A DNA stretch of 64,000 nucleotides. It comes from Pontibacter lucknowensis (GTDB lineage Bacteria > Bacteroidota > Bacteroidia > Cytophagales > Hymenobacteraceae). The stretch spans positions 434,001-498,000 of the forward strand of contig NZ_FTNM01000001.1 of NCBI RefSeq assembly GCF_900156415.1, written 5' to 3'. Under the pieces are notes generated by a model. The model was not told where the DNA came from, made no database searches, and worked only from the letters and a program-made list of their open reading frames with translations. Shown here in pieces: positions 50,900 to 60,792 of this stretch; the stretch's first letter is position 1, and every line of letters begins with the position of its first letter. The position numbers and the translations under genes were made by a program.

Positions 50900-53800
50900 A
50901 TGCGGAATAAGAATTTTATTATCGTTATGACTTTGATAGTATCGGCGCTCTGCCTGTACTACCTGTCATTCTCGTTCGTTGCCCGCAGTGTGCAGAAAGA
51001 CGCTGAGGCCTATGCCACAGACGCACAAGGCAACGTAGACCACGCCCGCCAGCAGTCATACCTTGACTCGGTGTGGAGAGAGCCAGTTTACAACTTCCTT
51101 GGTGCTGAGTATACCTACCAGGAGGTAAAAGAAAACGAACTGGGCCTTGGCCTTGACCTTCGTGGCGGTATGCACGTGGTTTTGGAAGTGTCTCCTATTG
51201 AGATCATCAAGTCGATGTCTGGCAACAGCAAAGACCCTAACTTCCTCAAAGCCCTTGCCCGTGCACAGGAAATGCAACGCAACAGCCAGGAGAAGTTCAC
51301 TTCCCTGTTCGCTGAGGCTTTCAGAGAGATTGAGCCAGACGGTCGTTTGAGCCGCATTTTCTCTAACACAGCCAACCGTGGCAAGATCAGCTACGAGTCC
51401 AGCAACGCTGATGTAATCAATGCGATTGATACGGAAGTAGAAGATGCCATTGAGCGTTCATTCAACATCCTGCGTACGCGTGTGGACAAATTCGGTGTAA
51501 GCCAGCCAAACATCCAGCGCCTGGGTAACAGCGGTCGTATCCAGATCGAATTGCCAGGCATCGACAACCCTGACCGTGTGCGCAAGCTCCTGCAGGGTAT
51601 GGCAAATTTGGAGTTCTGGGAAGTATGGACGCCTGAAGAGGTTTCTCCTTATTTCACACAGCTGAGTGACCACCTGAACGCTGAAGAGAAAGCTGGTCGC
51701 TTGAACTTAGGCCGTACTGCTACCCAGTCTGCCGCCGCTAACGCTACTACGCCAGCTACCGTACAGGATGCTGCTGCTGACGACGTACTGGCACAGGCTG
51801 CCGCTACTTCTAACGACACTGCCGCCGCTGCTGCTGGCGACACAACAGCCCTTGCTTCTGCTGCACAGACTGACTCTGCTGATGCACTTCAATCACTTCA
51901 GGAAGAGCAAATGGGTGTAATGGGCCGTCTGTTCACGATGATGCCAGGTGGTATCGGTGCTAATGTGCGCGACACTGCCAAAATCAACGAAATCTTCAAC
52001 AGACCTGATGTTCGTTCTATCTTCCCTCCTAACATGAAGTTCCTGTGGGGCGTGAAGCCACTTGTGGGTGACAACCGTCAGGAGTTTGTAGAGTTCTACG
52101 CTGTGAAGAAAGGCCGCGACGGAAAAGCACCTATGACAGGTGATGCCGTGAACGATGCCCGTCAGGACTTCGACCAGAACGGTCGTCCGGAGATTAACAT
52201 GACCATGACACCTGCTGGAAGCAAGCGTTGGGCTAAACTGACAGGCGACAACGTTGGCCGTCAGGTGGCGATCGTGCTTGACAACTATGTATACTCTGCG
52301 CCAGTAGTGCAGGGCGAGATTACAGGTGGTAACTCATCTATCACAGGTAACTTTACTATTGAAGAAGCAAAAGACCTTGCCAACATCCTGAAGGCTGGTA
52401 AAATGCCAGCTCCTACCCGTATCGTGGAAGAAGCGATTGTAGGTCCTTCATTGGGTCAGGAAGCCATTAACCAGGGTCTGATCTCTACGGTTGCTGGTCT
52501 GATCATGGTGGTGATCTTCATGATCGCTTACTACAGCCGCGGTGGTTTCATTGCTGACCTCGCCCTGTTATTCAACGTGTTCTTCATCCTGGGCGTATTA
52601 GCTCAGTTTGGTGCAGCACTTACCTTGCCAGGTATCGCCGGTATCGTACTGACACTGGGTATGGCCGTGGATGCGAACGTACTGATATTTGAGCGTATGC
52701 GTGAAGAGTCACTCAAAGGACTGAGCATGCGTGAAGTGATCAACAAAGGTTACGACAAGGCATTCTCGACTATCTTGGATGCGAACGTTACAACCTTTAT
52801 CGTAGGTTTTATCCTGTACTTCTTCGGTTCTGGTCCAGTGAAAGGCTTTGCCATCACCCTGATGATCGGTATCGTGACTTCATTCTTTACATCTGTGTTT
52901 ATTTCAAGAATACTGGTAGAGCGTGTTTTCAAGAAGAGCGGCAAACTGTCATTCGGTACTTCTCTTTCAGCTAACATGTTCCGCAACGTGAAGTTCGACG
53001 TAATGAAGTTCAGAAAGCCAGCCTACGCCTTCTCACTTGCTGTGATTGTGTTTGGTTTCGTGGCCATGTACATCAACGGTGGCCCTAACCTGGGTGTTGA
53101 CTTCAAAGGCGGTCGCTCTTATGTAGTGAACTTCGATCAGGCCATCGCAGCCCCTGATGTTCGTTCGGCCCTGTTGGACGACTTTGAGTCTGCTGGTACA
53201 GAAGTGAAGACATTCGGTGCTTCTAACCGTGTGAAGATTACAACCAGCTGGTTGGCCGATGACGAAAGCATTCAGGCGGACGAACGTGTGAAAGCTGCTT
53301 TGATGCAGGGTCTGGAGCAGTATAGTAACCAAAACCCAGAGATCCTGAGCCAGTCTAAAGTAGGCGCTACTATGGCCGACGATATCCAGAAGACAGCCTT
53401 AGTGGCCGTATTGCTGGCGCTGGTAGGTATCTTCATCTACGTGATGCTGCGCTTCAGCAAGTGGCAGTTCTCGCTGGGTGGTGTGGTAGCTTTGCTGCAC
53501 GACGCCCTGATGATCATTGCTGTGTTCTCTATATTCGACCTGTTCGGTGTATCTTACGAAATGGACCAGGTGTTCATTGCAGCGGTACTGACGATCATCG
53601 GTTTCTCCATTAACGATACCGTGGTAATCTTTGACCGTGTGCGTGAGTACATGCACGACAACCCGAATAAGCCGCTGCGTGACATCGTAAACCCAGCCCT
53701 GATCAGCACATTCAGCCGTACGATCATCACCTCACTTACCCTGTTTGTAGTGGTGGTAATCCTCTTCATCTTCGGTGGTGAAGTACTGAGAGGCTTCTCG

Positions 53801-53920
53801 TTCGCTATGATCGTCGGTGTACTGGCCGGCACCTACTCTTCCCTGTTCATCGCGACTCCAATCGTGGTGGATACAGTAAAAGAGAAAGTAACACCAGCAG
53901 TATCTGCTAAAGTAGCTTAA
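50900..53920 (+). CDS. secDF: Protein translocase subunit SecDF (fused)
   Basis: This 1006-residue fusion is typical of Bacteroidota. The SecD half has TM1, the D1 signature LGLGLDLRGGMHVVLEVSPI, a periplasmic domain, and the D5/D6 region GMAVDANVLIFERMREE. The SecF half has LGVDFKGGRSYVVNF and GFSINDTVVIFDRVREYMHD. Conserved Asp residues in these motifs take part in proton flow that pulls exported proteins through SecYEG. Between the SecD D1 parts is an Ala/Asp/Thr-rich insert (about 270-335) that looks disordered. Codon use is strongly biased and the GGTATA word appears only once, near 51108. Confidence 0.96.
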   Translation: MRNKNFIIVMTLIVSALCLYYLSFSFVARSVQKDAEAYATDAQGNVDHARQQSYLDSVWREPVYNFLGAEYTYQEVKENELGLGLDLRGGMHVVLEVSPIEIIKSMSGNSKDPNFLKALARAQEMQRNSQEKFTSLFAEAFREIEPDGRLSRIFSNTANRGKISYESSNADVINAIDTEVEDAIERSFNILRTRVDKFGVSQPNIQRLGNSGRIQIELPGIDNPDRVRKLLQGMANLEFWEVWTPEEVSPYFTQLSDHLNAEEKAGRLNLGRTATQSAAANATTPATVQDAAADDVLAQAAATSNDTAAAAAGDTTALASAAQTDSADALQSLQEEQMGVMGRLFTMMPGGIGANVRDTAKINEIFNRPDVRSIFPPNMKFLWGVKPLVGDNRQEFVEFYAVKKGRDGKAPMTGDAVNDARQDFDQNGRPEINMTMTPAGSKRWAKLTGDNVGRQVAIVLDNYVYSAPVVQGEITGGNSSITGNFTIEEAKDLANILKAGKMPAPTRIVEEAIVGPSLGQEAINQGLISTVAGLIMVVIFMIAYYSRGGFIADLALLFNVFFILGVLAQFGAALTLPGIAGIVLTLGMAVDANVLIFERMREESLKGLSMREVINKGYDKAFSTILDANVTTFIVGFILYFFGSGPVKGFAITLMIGIVTSFFTSVFISRILVERVFKKSGKLSFGTSLSANMFRNVKFDVMKFRKPAYAFSLAVIVFGFVAMYINGGPNLGVDFKGGRSYVVNFDQAIAAPDVRSALLDDFESAGTEVKTFGASNRVKITTSWLADDESIQADERVKAALMQGLEQYSNQNPEILSQSKVGATMADDIQKTALVAVLLALVGIFIYVMLRFSKWQFSLGGVVALLHDALMIIAVFSIFDLFGVSYEMDQVFIAAVLTIIGFSINDTVVIFDRVREYMHDNPNKPLRDIVNPALISTFSRTIITSLTLFVVVVILFIFGGEVLRGFSFAMIVGVLAGTYSSLFIATPIVVDTVKEKVTPAVSAKVA

Positions 53921-53942
53921 GTTAAGCTCAGCACATAAATAG

Positions 53943-53978
53943 AAACTCCCGCCTCTGCAAAGGGGCGGGAGTTTTTTT
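53943..53978 (+). terminator. Terminator after secDF
   Basis: Perfect 11-base arms aaactcccgcc (53943-53953) and ggcgggagttt (53964-53974) are followed by TTTT. Confidence 0.87.
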
Positions 53979-54000
53979 GTTCATAGATATAGAGAAGTAT

Positions 54001-54153
54001 GGCACCAATGCCATCAACTTAAGCTTTACTCTGTCATTTCGAACGCTAGTGAGAAATCTGGAGTTGGGGCATTGCTTCAAAATAATCCAGATCTCTACAC
54101 TCTGTCGAGATGACAGGTTAGGAGCGGTATTGCTTTAGTTGGTGGCATTGGGT
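54001..54153. repeat. REP/BIME-like nested inverted repeat
   Basis: Inner arms ctgtcatttcgaacgctagt (from 54031, on to 54061) and a complement at 54086-54115 (atccag through gatgacag) form an imperfect 30-base stem. Outer arms caatgccatcaact (54006-54019) and agttggtggcattg (54137-54150) match at 13 of 14 positions. The core (TGTCATTTCGA with GAGAAATCTGG) resembles interspersed palindromes I know from other Bacteroidota. It fills the gap between the secDF and nfuA terminators. Confidence 0.6.
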
Positions 54154-54167
54154 ATACTATACCTAAA

Positions 54168-54207
54168 AACAAAAGAGCCAGCTCTGGTGAGAGCTGGCTC
54201 TTTTGTT
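54168..54207. terminator. Terminator after nfuA (bidirectional)
   Basis: Perfect 17-base arms at 54168-54184 and 54191-54207 enclose a 6-base loop, with T-rich ends on both strands. It lies 26 bases after the nfuA stop codon. Confidence 0.87.
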
Positions 54208-54232
54208 AATCTACAGTGTCTATAATGACAAC

Positions 54233-54847
54233 TTAGACAGTCACACCGTCAGCTACTACTTCCTGTACTTCAGGAACCATGCGCTTAAGCAGGTTCTCGA
54301 TACCAGCCTTCAGTGTAACGGTAGCCGATGGACAGCCGCTGCAAGAACCTTGCAGGTGTACAGTTACCACACCGTCTTTGTAGGACTTGAAGGAGATGTT
54401 ACCACCATCCTGCTCTACAGCCGGACGTACGTAGTTTTCCAGCAGGTCAGTTACTTTCTTCGCAATGGCAGCATCATCAGCAGACACTTCACCGTTTGAT
54501 TCAGTGCTTGTGGCTGGCTTGTTTGCCTGGAAGCCTTCGACGAAGATCGGGCCACCTGCCTCTACATACGACTTCAGGAAGGTGCGCAGCTCAGGTATAA
54601 GCTTCACCCATTCGATATTAGCAGCTTTGGTTACTGTCACGAAGTTGCTGGCGATGAATACACGCGACACATAATCAAAATTAAAGAGCTCTTGTGCCAA
54701 AGGTGAATCAGCAGCGCTCTCTAAGTTAGGATAATCCACGCTCTGGCCGTCTGGCAGAAGGCCTACGTTCATCACAAACTTCATGGACTCGGGATTCGGG
54801 TTAGCTTCGGCGTATACCGAAACTGTCTTTTCTTTATTATCTAACAT
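54233..54847 (-). CDS. nfuA: NifU-family Fe-S scaffold (Nfu)
   Basis: This 204-residue protein has an N-terminal Nfu domain (PNPESMKFVMNVGLLPDGQS, FDYVSRVFIASNFVTVTKA) and a C-terminal NifU-like domain (LENYVRPAVEQDGGNISFKS) with the cluster cysteines in GSCSGCPSATVTL. It carries and delivers [4Fe-4S] clusters to target enzymes. The layout is like eukaryotic NFU1 rather than E. coli NfuA. A perfect -7 box (TAATTTTG) lies at 54896-54903. Confidence 0.93.
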   Translation of the reverse strand: MLDNKEKTVSVYAEANPNPESMKFVMNVGLLPDGQSVDYPNLESAADSPLAQELFNFDYVSRVFIASNFVTVTKAANIEWVKLIPELRTFLKSYVEAGGPIFVEGFQANKPATSTESNGEVSADDAAIAKKVTDLLENYVRPAVEQDGGNISFKSYKDGVVTVHLQGSCSGCPSATVTLKAGIENLLKRMVPEVQEVVADGVTV

Positions 54848-54895
54848 GGATATCAGCGTTTTATGTTAAAACTTAGGCCTGCGCCTTAAAGTTTC

Positions 54896-54903
54896 CAAAA
54901 TTA
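54896..54903 (-). promoter_or_regulatory. -7 promoter box for nfuA
   Basis: On the minus strand TAATTTTG is a perfect TAnnTTTG box, about 49 bases before the nfuA ATG at 54847. Confidence 0.5.
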
Positions 54904-55028
54904 CTCAATTATTCTGACAAGTGATAATACTGCCTAACTCAGCGACAACTGAAAAATGGCCCTCATACTTGTACATTTCAATTATTCAGAGCACAAATAG
55001 TGCCTGATTTATGGTGTCTATACAACAA

Positions 55029-55064
55029 TTTGGTTAGCTATTTAGCCCAGAAAATGTAACTTTG
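55029..55064 (+). promoter_or_regulatory. Promoter of the antiporter gene
   Basis: TTTG at 55029-55032, a 24-base spacer and the perfect -7 box TAACTTTG at 55057-55064, about 48 bases before the ATG. Confidence 0.6.
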
Positions 55065-55111
55065 TGACGCAGTTAAATTTTTGTCCCGACTAAACACATA
55101 GCACGTTTAAC

Positions 55112-56503
55112 ATGCTTTACAACTACATTCTGCTGGCGCAAGCGCAGCATGCTATTCCTGGTTTCCTGATCATCCCGTTTCTGCTCCTGATCGGACTTAT
55201 TGCAAGTGGTCCTATCTTTTTCGGGCACTTTTGGGAACACAACTATAAGAAAATAGCCGTTACACTTGGTCTGACTGTGTTGGCTTACTACCTGTTTGTG
55301 CTAGGTGATGTGCATATGCCTGCCCATACCCTGGCTGCGTACTTTACATTCGCTGTACTGCTTAGCTCCCTCTACATTGCGGCTGGCGGTATATACCTGA
55401 ACGTGAACGCCAAAGCAACGCCACTTATAAATGTGGCACTGGTAGCTGTAGGTGCTGTTTTAGCTAACTTCATTGGTACCACAGGAGCTTCCCTGCTTCT
55501 GATTCGTCCGTTTATGCGCCTCAACGCGCATCGACTCAAGCCTTACCAGATCGTATTTTTTATCTTTATTGTGAGTAACGCGGGTGGTCTTTTGACGCCG
55601 CTTGGTGATCCGCCGCTGTTCATCGGCTTCATCAAAGGCGTACCGTTCTTCTGGACACTGCAGCACCTTTTCATTCCGTGGGTAATCTCTATTATTCTGC
55701 TTTGTACACTGTTTTATTTTGTGGATAGCCGCAACAAAGGCGATGAAATCGTAGCTCACCTTGACAACCCAGAGCCAAGCACAGGCAAAACAGAATTCAG
55801 CTTCACTGGTCGTCGTAACCTGTTCTGGCTGGCCATCATTATCGGTGCCGTATTCCTGGACCCAAACGTGATCGATGCTCTGCCACACATCTACTACGAC
55901 GGCAATAAGTTCTCTTACATCCGTGAGATAATCCAGCTATCAGCTGCCTTCATGTGCTTCCGTTTCTCAAGCAAAGAAGCCCTGGCAGGTAACCAGTTCA
56001 ACTTCCATCCTATTCTGGAAGTAGTGTTCCTGTTCTTCGGTATCTTCTTTACCATGATGCCGGCCCTGCAGCTGTCTGCCGAGATAGCCTCTTCGCCTGC
56101 TTATGCTAACTTCATCACACCAAACTTCCTGTACTGGGCAACGGGCTCACTTTCTGGCTTCCTGGATAATGCCCCAACTTATGCCAACTTCCTTTCACTG
56201 GCTATGGCCAAGTTTGACCTGGCTCAGAACAATGTAGAGGATGTTAGGCAGTTTGCTGCCGGTACTTCTGCCGCAGGTATGGAGACACTCATCCAGCTCG
56301 AAGCCATCTCGTTAGCAGCCGTACTTTTTGGTGCCTTCACTTACATTGGTAACGGACCAAACTTCATGGTAAAAGCGATTGCGGAAAGTGCCGGTGTGAA
56401 AATGCCATCATTCTTCGCTTACATCCTGCGTTACTCTATTCCATTCCTGCTTCCGATCTTCCTGCTGGTTTGGTTCCTGGTAGTACACCTGAGACTGTTC
56501 TAA
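55112..56503 (+). CDS. Sodium:proton antiporter, NhaD-like (ion transporter superfamily)
   Basis: This 463-residue protein has 11-12 membrane helices. Signatures are NFIGTTGASLLLIRPFMRLN, IFIVSNAGGLLTPLGDPPLF and GSLSGFLDNAPTYANFLSLA, shared with NhaD-type antiporters of Bacteroidota. These contain the Asn-Ala-Gly and Asp-Asn-Ala re-entrant loops. It exchanges sodium for protons; the exact ions are inferred. It is monocistronic with promoter and terminator. Confidence 0.87.
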   Translation: MLYNYILLAQAQHAIPGFLIIPFLLLIGLIASGPIFFGHFWEHNYKKIAVTLGLTVLAYYLFVLGDVHMPAHTLAAYFTFAVLLSSLYIAAGGIYLNVNAKATPLINVALVAVGAVLANFIGTTGASLLLIRPFMRLNAHRLKPYQIVFFIFIVSNAGGLLTPLGDPPLFIGFIKGVPFFWTLQHLFIPWVISIILLCTLFYFVDSRNKGDEIVAHLDNPEPSTGKTEFSFTGRRNLFWLAIIIGAVFLDPNVIDALPHIYYDGNKFSYIREIIQLSAAFMCFRFSSKEALAGNQFNFHPILEVVFLFFGIFFTMMPALQLSAEIASSPAYANFITPNFLYWATGSLSGFLDNAPTYANFLSLAMAKFDLAQNNVEDVRQFAAGTSAAGMETLIQLEAISLAAVLFGAFTYIGNGPNFMVKAIAESAGVKMPSFFAYILRYSIPFLLPIFLLVWFLVVHLRLF

Positions 56504-56526
56504 ACCGTAAGGTATAGCTATAATAT

Positions 56527-56564
56527 AAGAGCCGCTCCCTAGTAAAGGAAGCGGCTCTTTTTAT
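56527..56564 (+). terminator. Terminator after the antiporter gene
   Basis: Arms aagagccgctcc (56527-56538) and ggaagcggctctt (56547-56559), with one bulge, are followed by TTT. Confidence 0.8.
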
Positions 56565-56588
56565 TTCAGTGACAAGTACAAAAGGACA

Positions 56589-57668
56589 TTACAACTTATT
56601 CACCCGCTGCCTCAACAGGAAATCAGCCAGTACGAGTGCAGCCATTGCATCTACGATCGGCACGGCCCGCGGCAGCACGCAGGGGTCATGACGGCCTTTG
56701 CCTTGCAGGGTAATCTCCTCACCGGCATCGTTAATGGTCTGCTGCGGCTTCAGAATGGTGGCCACAGGCTTGAAGGCAACATTGAAGTAGATATCCTGTC
56801 CGTTGCTGATGCCGCCTTGTATACCTCCTGAGTGGTTGGTACGGGTACGCACATTGCCCTGCTCGTCGGTATAGAACTGGTCGTTGTGCTCCGAGCCGCG
56901 CAACTTCACACCCTCAAAGCCACTGCCATACTCGAAACCCTTCACCGCATTGATGCTCAGCATGGCCTTGCCCAACTCGGCGTGCAGTTTATCGAACACG
57001 GGCTCTCCTAAGCCCGATGGCACACCCTGTACCACACAGCTCACTACTCCGCCAATAGTATCCAGGCTGTCGCGGGCATCTTCGATCAGACCGATCATGC
57101 GGGCGGCAATTTTCCCATCAGGGCAGCGCACTTTATTGCTGTCGATCTGCGACAAATCGAGCTTTGTGTAGTGCTTGCGGAGCTTTACATGCCCCACCTG
57201 CGACACATAAGAGCGCACCATGATGCCATAATGCTGCAGCAGTTTGGCAGCCAAAGCACCTGCTGCCACACGAGCCACAGTTTCGCGGGCTGAGCTGCGT
57301 CCGCCACCCCGATGATCGCGCAGGCCATACTTGGCAGTATAGGTATAGTCAGCATGTGATGGCCGGAATGCCTGTGCCACATGCGAGTAATCGTGGCTTG
57401 CCTGGTCCTTGTTGCCTACCACCATCGCAATAGGCGTCCCCGTGGTTCGACCTTCAAACACGCCTGAAAGTATAGTTACCTTGTCTTCTTCTTTGCGGGG
57501 TGTGGTGATGTCTGACTGGCCTGGCCGACGGCGGTCAAGGGCAGTCTGTATCTCGTCTGGGGTTATCTCCAGACCTGCCGGACAGCCGTCCACGATTACG
57601 CCCACGGCTGGGCCATGTGACTCCCCGAAGGTGGTTATTCTGAAAATCTTACCGTAGGTATTGCTCAT
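56589..57668 (-). CDS. aroC: Chorismate synthase
   Basis: This 359-residue protein has [20 protein letters not shown] and [13 protein letters not shown] (FMN site), [37 protein letters not shown] and the C-terminal [20 protein letters not shown]. It converts EPSP to chorismate, the branch point of aromatic synthesis, using reduced FMN. Its ATG overlaps the batD stop by 4 bases (ATGA), so the two are translationally coupled although functionally unrelated. Confidence 0.97.
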   Translation of the reverse strand: MSNTYGKIFRITTFGESHGPAVGVIVDGCPAGLEITPDEIQTALDRRRPGQSDITTPRKEEDKVTILSGVFEGRTTGTPIAMVVGNKDQASHDYSHVAQAFRPSHADYTYTAKYGLRDHRGGGRSSARETVARVAAGALAAKLLQHYGIMVRSYVSQVGHVKLRKHYTKLDLSQIDSNKVRCPDGKIAARMIGLIEDARDSLDTIGGVVSCVVQGVPSGLGEPVFDKLHAELGKAMLSINAVKGFEYGSGFEGVKLRGSEHNDQFYTDEQGNVRTRTNHSGGIQGGISNGQDIYFNVAFKPVATILKPQQTINDAGEEITLQGKGRHDPCVLPRAVPIVDAMAALVLADFLLRQRVNKL

Positions 57669-59104
57669 TTTATTTTGCGGTATTTTAAGAAGATAAACCC
57701 TGACACAGCCAACAGCACCAGCAGAATGATATTGGTATAGCGTTTAATGGCCTCATCCTGGTAAATGCTCACCAAGGTATGGTCTTCGTTTTCGATAATC
57801 TTATAAAAAGGCCCCAGATCGCGGGCCAGTACCATGGTACCTGCATCGGCTATACCTGTTACCGTCACACTCAGCGCGGATCGCAGTGTATCGTAGGTAG
57901 CAGTCACCGGATTGAAGTAAATCCACTGAAAGTCATCGGCCAGATTATAAGTGCCAGGCACGCGACCCAGCACCGAATAACTAAAACGCTTCACACCCTG
58001 CACACGTCCGGCACGCAACGTAATATCCTGCTGCAGATCGGGCGGATAGAAGTCTAACGTCCCTGTGGTAGTAGGGCTTGGAGGCATGATCGCAGCCAGA
58101 TTGCCTTCTCCTTCCAGCTCAAACATGTACCTAAAGCTTTTGTTCAGCGGCACTGACTTGCTTGACAGCCCTTCGCGCAAAGTATATTCTCCCACAGGCA
58201 CTACATCGCGCAGCGGGTGCGGTGGCAATTCTTTGACAGGTATGATGCGCTCACGGGCAAAGAAGGTCTTGTACCCTTCAAGGCGGTCTTCCAGCAGGGT
58301 AGGATTGACGGCCACTTTGTATTTGAGCATGCGCAGTGAAAGCTTCGGGAAATGCAACGGCTCAGTTGTGAGCGGGTATAGCACGGCTTCGTATAGCCTG
58401 AAGCGCAGGTATGGCTTTCCCTGCACGATTACCTGTTCAGGAGTTACCTCGTCTATTTCAAACACTTCCTCCCAGGCATTTGGCTGTTTCAGTTGGCGAA
58501 GTATACCTGTTATCTGGTTTGCAAAATCATGGAAGTCAAGCAGCCGTTGGTCTTCCTCTGCCAGGTAGAAGTAGAGCACAATGTTCAGGCCCTCGCCTAC
58601 GTATACCTCCTTCTTGTCGGTATAAAGCGTGAGAAAAGCGTTGTCTTCCTGATCCACATACTCTTGGGGCTGCTCCTCTCCCTGCTCCGGCTGCTGTGGA
58701 ATCACCAGGTCAGGTCCCTGCGGACTGACGGCAGCCATTGGCCCCACTTTGATTTTCATGCCGGGAGATTGCAAAGCCTGTCCATTCACAGTCATGCTAA
58801 ATGGTTTGAGTTCGTAGTCGCCTTCGGCCAGCGCCGCGTAGTTTTGTGTGATGGTGAGCACGGTCGTGGTTTTACCTCCTGCTATGACCGTTTTGGTAGA
58901 TGAGAAGCGGTTACTTTTTTTAAATCCTTCTATCTCTGGGAAAGGCGAGTAGTCTTTTAGTTGCTGATCCTGCAACCTGATGGAAACCGTGAAATAGGTA
59001 TTGATCGGCAGTGGACTTTTCCCCAATTCAATACGGGCCTGCTGCGCAAAGGCGGGCACCAATACCGACAGGTATAACAGCACAAGTAGGAAAGTCAGGC
59101 GCAT
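57665..59104 (-). CDS. BatD-like protein (oxygen tolerance family)
   Basis: This 479-residue protein has a signal peptide ([20 protein letters not shown]), a long extracytoplasmic region with beta-sandwich repeats and one C-terminal membrane helix (about 452-472, [20 protein letters not shown]). The order [50 protein letters not shown] and [15 protein letters not shown] is BatD-like. BatD belongs to the Bat operon linked to aerotolerance in Bacteroides. No batA, B, C or E lies beside it, so this is a stand-alone paralog. It overlaps aroC by 4 bases. Confidence 0.82.
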   Translation of the reverse strand: MRLTFLLVLLYLSVLVPAFAQQARIELGKSPLPINTYFTVSIRLQDQQLKDYSPFPEIEGFKKSNRFSSTKTVIAGGKTTTVLTITQNYAALAEGDYELKPFSMTVNGQALQSPGMKIKVGPMAAVSPQGPDLVIPQQPEQGEEQPQEYVDQEDNAFLTLYTDKKEVYVGEGLNIVLYFYLAEEDQRLLDFHDFANQITGILRQLKQPNAWEEVFEIDEVTPEQVIVQGKPYLRFRLYEAVLYPLTTEPLHFPKLSLRMLKYKVAVNPTLLEDRLEGYKTFFARERIIPVKELPPHPLRDVVPVGEYTLREGLSSKSVPLNKSFRYMFELEGEGNLAAIMPPSPTTTGTLDFYPPDLQQDITLRAGRVQGVKRFSYSVLGRVPGTYNLADDFQWIYFNPVTATYDTLRSALSVTVTGIADAGTMVLARDLGPFYKIIENEDHTLVSIYQDEAIKRYTNIILLVLLAVSGFIFLKYRKIK

Positions 59105-59394
59105 AATTCAGGTATAATAGCAAATTTACAAATTCTTGTCTCTATCCACCGGAATATTATTATCCAATTCTTAGCGACCCTCCAAATTTCTGCTCCCTTC
59201 CCTGATTCCTCATTTCTGTAAAATACAAGCCTTTTATGAACGTTCTACTAGTAGCTAAAAGATAGAAATCATCAGTGCGTTATCATTCAAAATCAGCTGA
59301 TTAACTAAAAATTTTACAAATCAATCAAAACTGAATCAACTTTTTAGACTAATTTCGTATATCAGATTAGAATACCGAATTACCATATACAAAA
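59105..59394. other. Intergenic region
   Basis: This 290-base AT-rich spacer lies between divergent genes. A near-match -7 box TAATTTCG lies at about 59349-59356 before the small gene. No RNA or repeat is evident. Confidence 0.45.
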
Positions 59395-59586
59395 ATGCTG
59401 GAGTACGTTAAAACGATCTTGTTGAAGGTAAGCTTTGACAGAAAGCTGTTTGAAAAAGAACTGAGAAAAGCCTTCAAGGTGTTGATCCCAGAGGAGCTAA
59501 AACAGCTTAAACAATGGTGCTATGAAAAGTTCTCGGAGATGTATCTCTTTGTGTTGAACAAGGTTTTCTCCAGAGCTCAGGTCTGA
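59395..59586 (+). CDS. Small helical protein of unknown function
   Basis: This 63-residue protein reads [20 protein letters not shown], continuing [20 protein letters not shown] and ending KVFSRAQV. It is amphipathic, with no membrane segment. I recall similar short proteins in other Cytophagales, which supports it being real, but the family has no known role that I know of. Its last 10 bases overlap the queG tail on the other strand. Confidence 0.62.
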   Translation: MLEYVKTILLKVSFDRKLFEKELRKAFKVLIPEELKQLKQWCYEKFSEMYLFVLNKVFSRAQV

Positions 59587-60524
59587 GAACCGGGGCCTTG
59601 CTCCACAAAGCGGATGTTGCGCAATAGGCCATTATAACCTGTTCGTTTCACAGCTGATTTCTTGAACAGCTGCGCAAAGACCTCCTGTGTGATTTCCTCC
59701 CAGTCCGACTTTTTCATCTCCTTCAGCTGCGGGTGCGGCTCAAAGGCAGGCTCTTGATGTGGCTTGCTAAAGCGGTTCCAGGGACATACGTCCTGGCAGA
59801 TGTCGCATCCGAATATCCAGTTTCCAAACTTCCCGTTCATCTCCTGGGGTAGCTGGTCTTTCAGCTCAATGGTGAAGTAAGAGATGCATTTGCTACCATC
59901 CACCACATAAGGTGCCACGATCGCATCAGTCGGGCAGGCATCCAGGCAGCGGGTGCAGGAACCACAGTAGTCTTTAATGGGGCCGTCGTACTCAAGCTCC
60001 AAATCAATGATCAGTTCAGCAATGAAGTAGAAACTGCCTACCTGCGGTGTGATCAGGTTGGAATTTTTGCCTACCCAGCCCAACCCGCTTTTCTTAGCCC
60101 AGGCCTTATCGAGCACCGGGGCTGAGTCCACGAAGCAGCGGCCGCCTACCTCTCCTATCTCATCGTTGATAAAGCTTAGCAGCGTCTTCAGCTTGTCTTT
60201 GATCACAAAGTGGTAATCGGTGCCGTAGGCGTACTTCGATACTTTATAGGTATCTTCTCCGGTTTGCTGTTTTTCCTGCTCCGGGTAGTAGTTTAGCAGC
60301 AGCGACACCACTGATTTGGCTCCCTCTACCAACAACCGTGGATCCAGTCGCTTGTCGAAGTGGTTCTCCATGTAGTGCATCTGCCCGTGCATGTTCTGCT
60401 TCAGCCAGTTCTCCAGCCGAGGGGCCTCCTCTTCCAAAAAATCAGCCTTGGAAACGCCGCAGTACATAAAGCCCAGTTCCTGCGCTTTCTGCTTGATGAG
60501 GTATGTGTATTGTGCTTTGTTCAA
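59577..60524 (-). CDS. queG: Epoxyqueuosine reductase
   Basis: This 315-residue protein has a cobalamin-binding N-terminal half ([20 protein letters not shown], ARNxxSxxLNYY-like [11 protein letters not shown]) and two ferredoxin-type [4Fe-4S] motifs, [15 protein letters not shown] near 185-199 and [13 protein letters not shown] near 240-252. QueG performs the last step of queuosine synthesis in tRNA. It lacks the HEAT-repeat tail found in longer homologues such as the Bacillus enzyme. The gene stands alone. Confidence 0.95.
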   Translation of the reverse strand: MNKAQYTYLIKQKAQELGFMYCGVSKADFLEEEAPRLENWLKQNMHGQMHYMENHFDKRLDPRLLVEGAKSVVSLLLNYYPEQEKQQTGEDTYKVSKYAYGTDYHFVIKDKLKTLLSFINDEIGEVGGRCFVDSAPVLDKAWAKKSGLGWVGKNSNLITPQVGSFYFIAELIIDLELEYDGPIKDYCGSCTRCLDACPTDAIVAPYVVDGSKCISYFTIELKDQLPQEMNGKFGNWIFGCDICQDVCPWNRFSKPHQEPAFEPHPQLKEMKKSDWEEITQEVFAQLFKKSAVKRTGYNGLLRNIRFVEQGPGSQT

Positions 60525-60539
60525 AATATGCGAGTCGCT

Positions 60540-60557
60540 CAGGTATAGCTATACCTG
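60540..60557. repeat. 18-base perfect palindrome made of two GGTATAG words
   Basis: CAGGTATAG followed directly by CTATACCTG forms a perfect palindrome 16 bases upstream of the queG start. It is a head-to-head pair of the window-wide word and could act as an operator, or simply be two adjacent copies. Confidence 0.5.
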
Positions 60558-60792
60558 GAGGAGAACAAATTTACAGAGAAATAAATCCGATTCGCACCTA
60601 TTTTGCCGAGCTCACCATGCCTTTTACATTTATGCTGCCCTTATCGCCCGCTTTTGGACAGCATTGTACTATTTTGAACACCTTGAGCAGACTTGCTACA
60701 AATTAAATCACGTTTGTGGCTCTTCTGAACACTGTCCCTAAGCTGGCATAATCTTAGGTATAGCAGAAGAAACCTATAAAAGCTTCACAACT

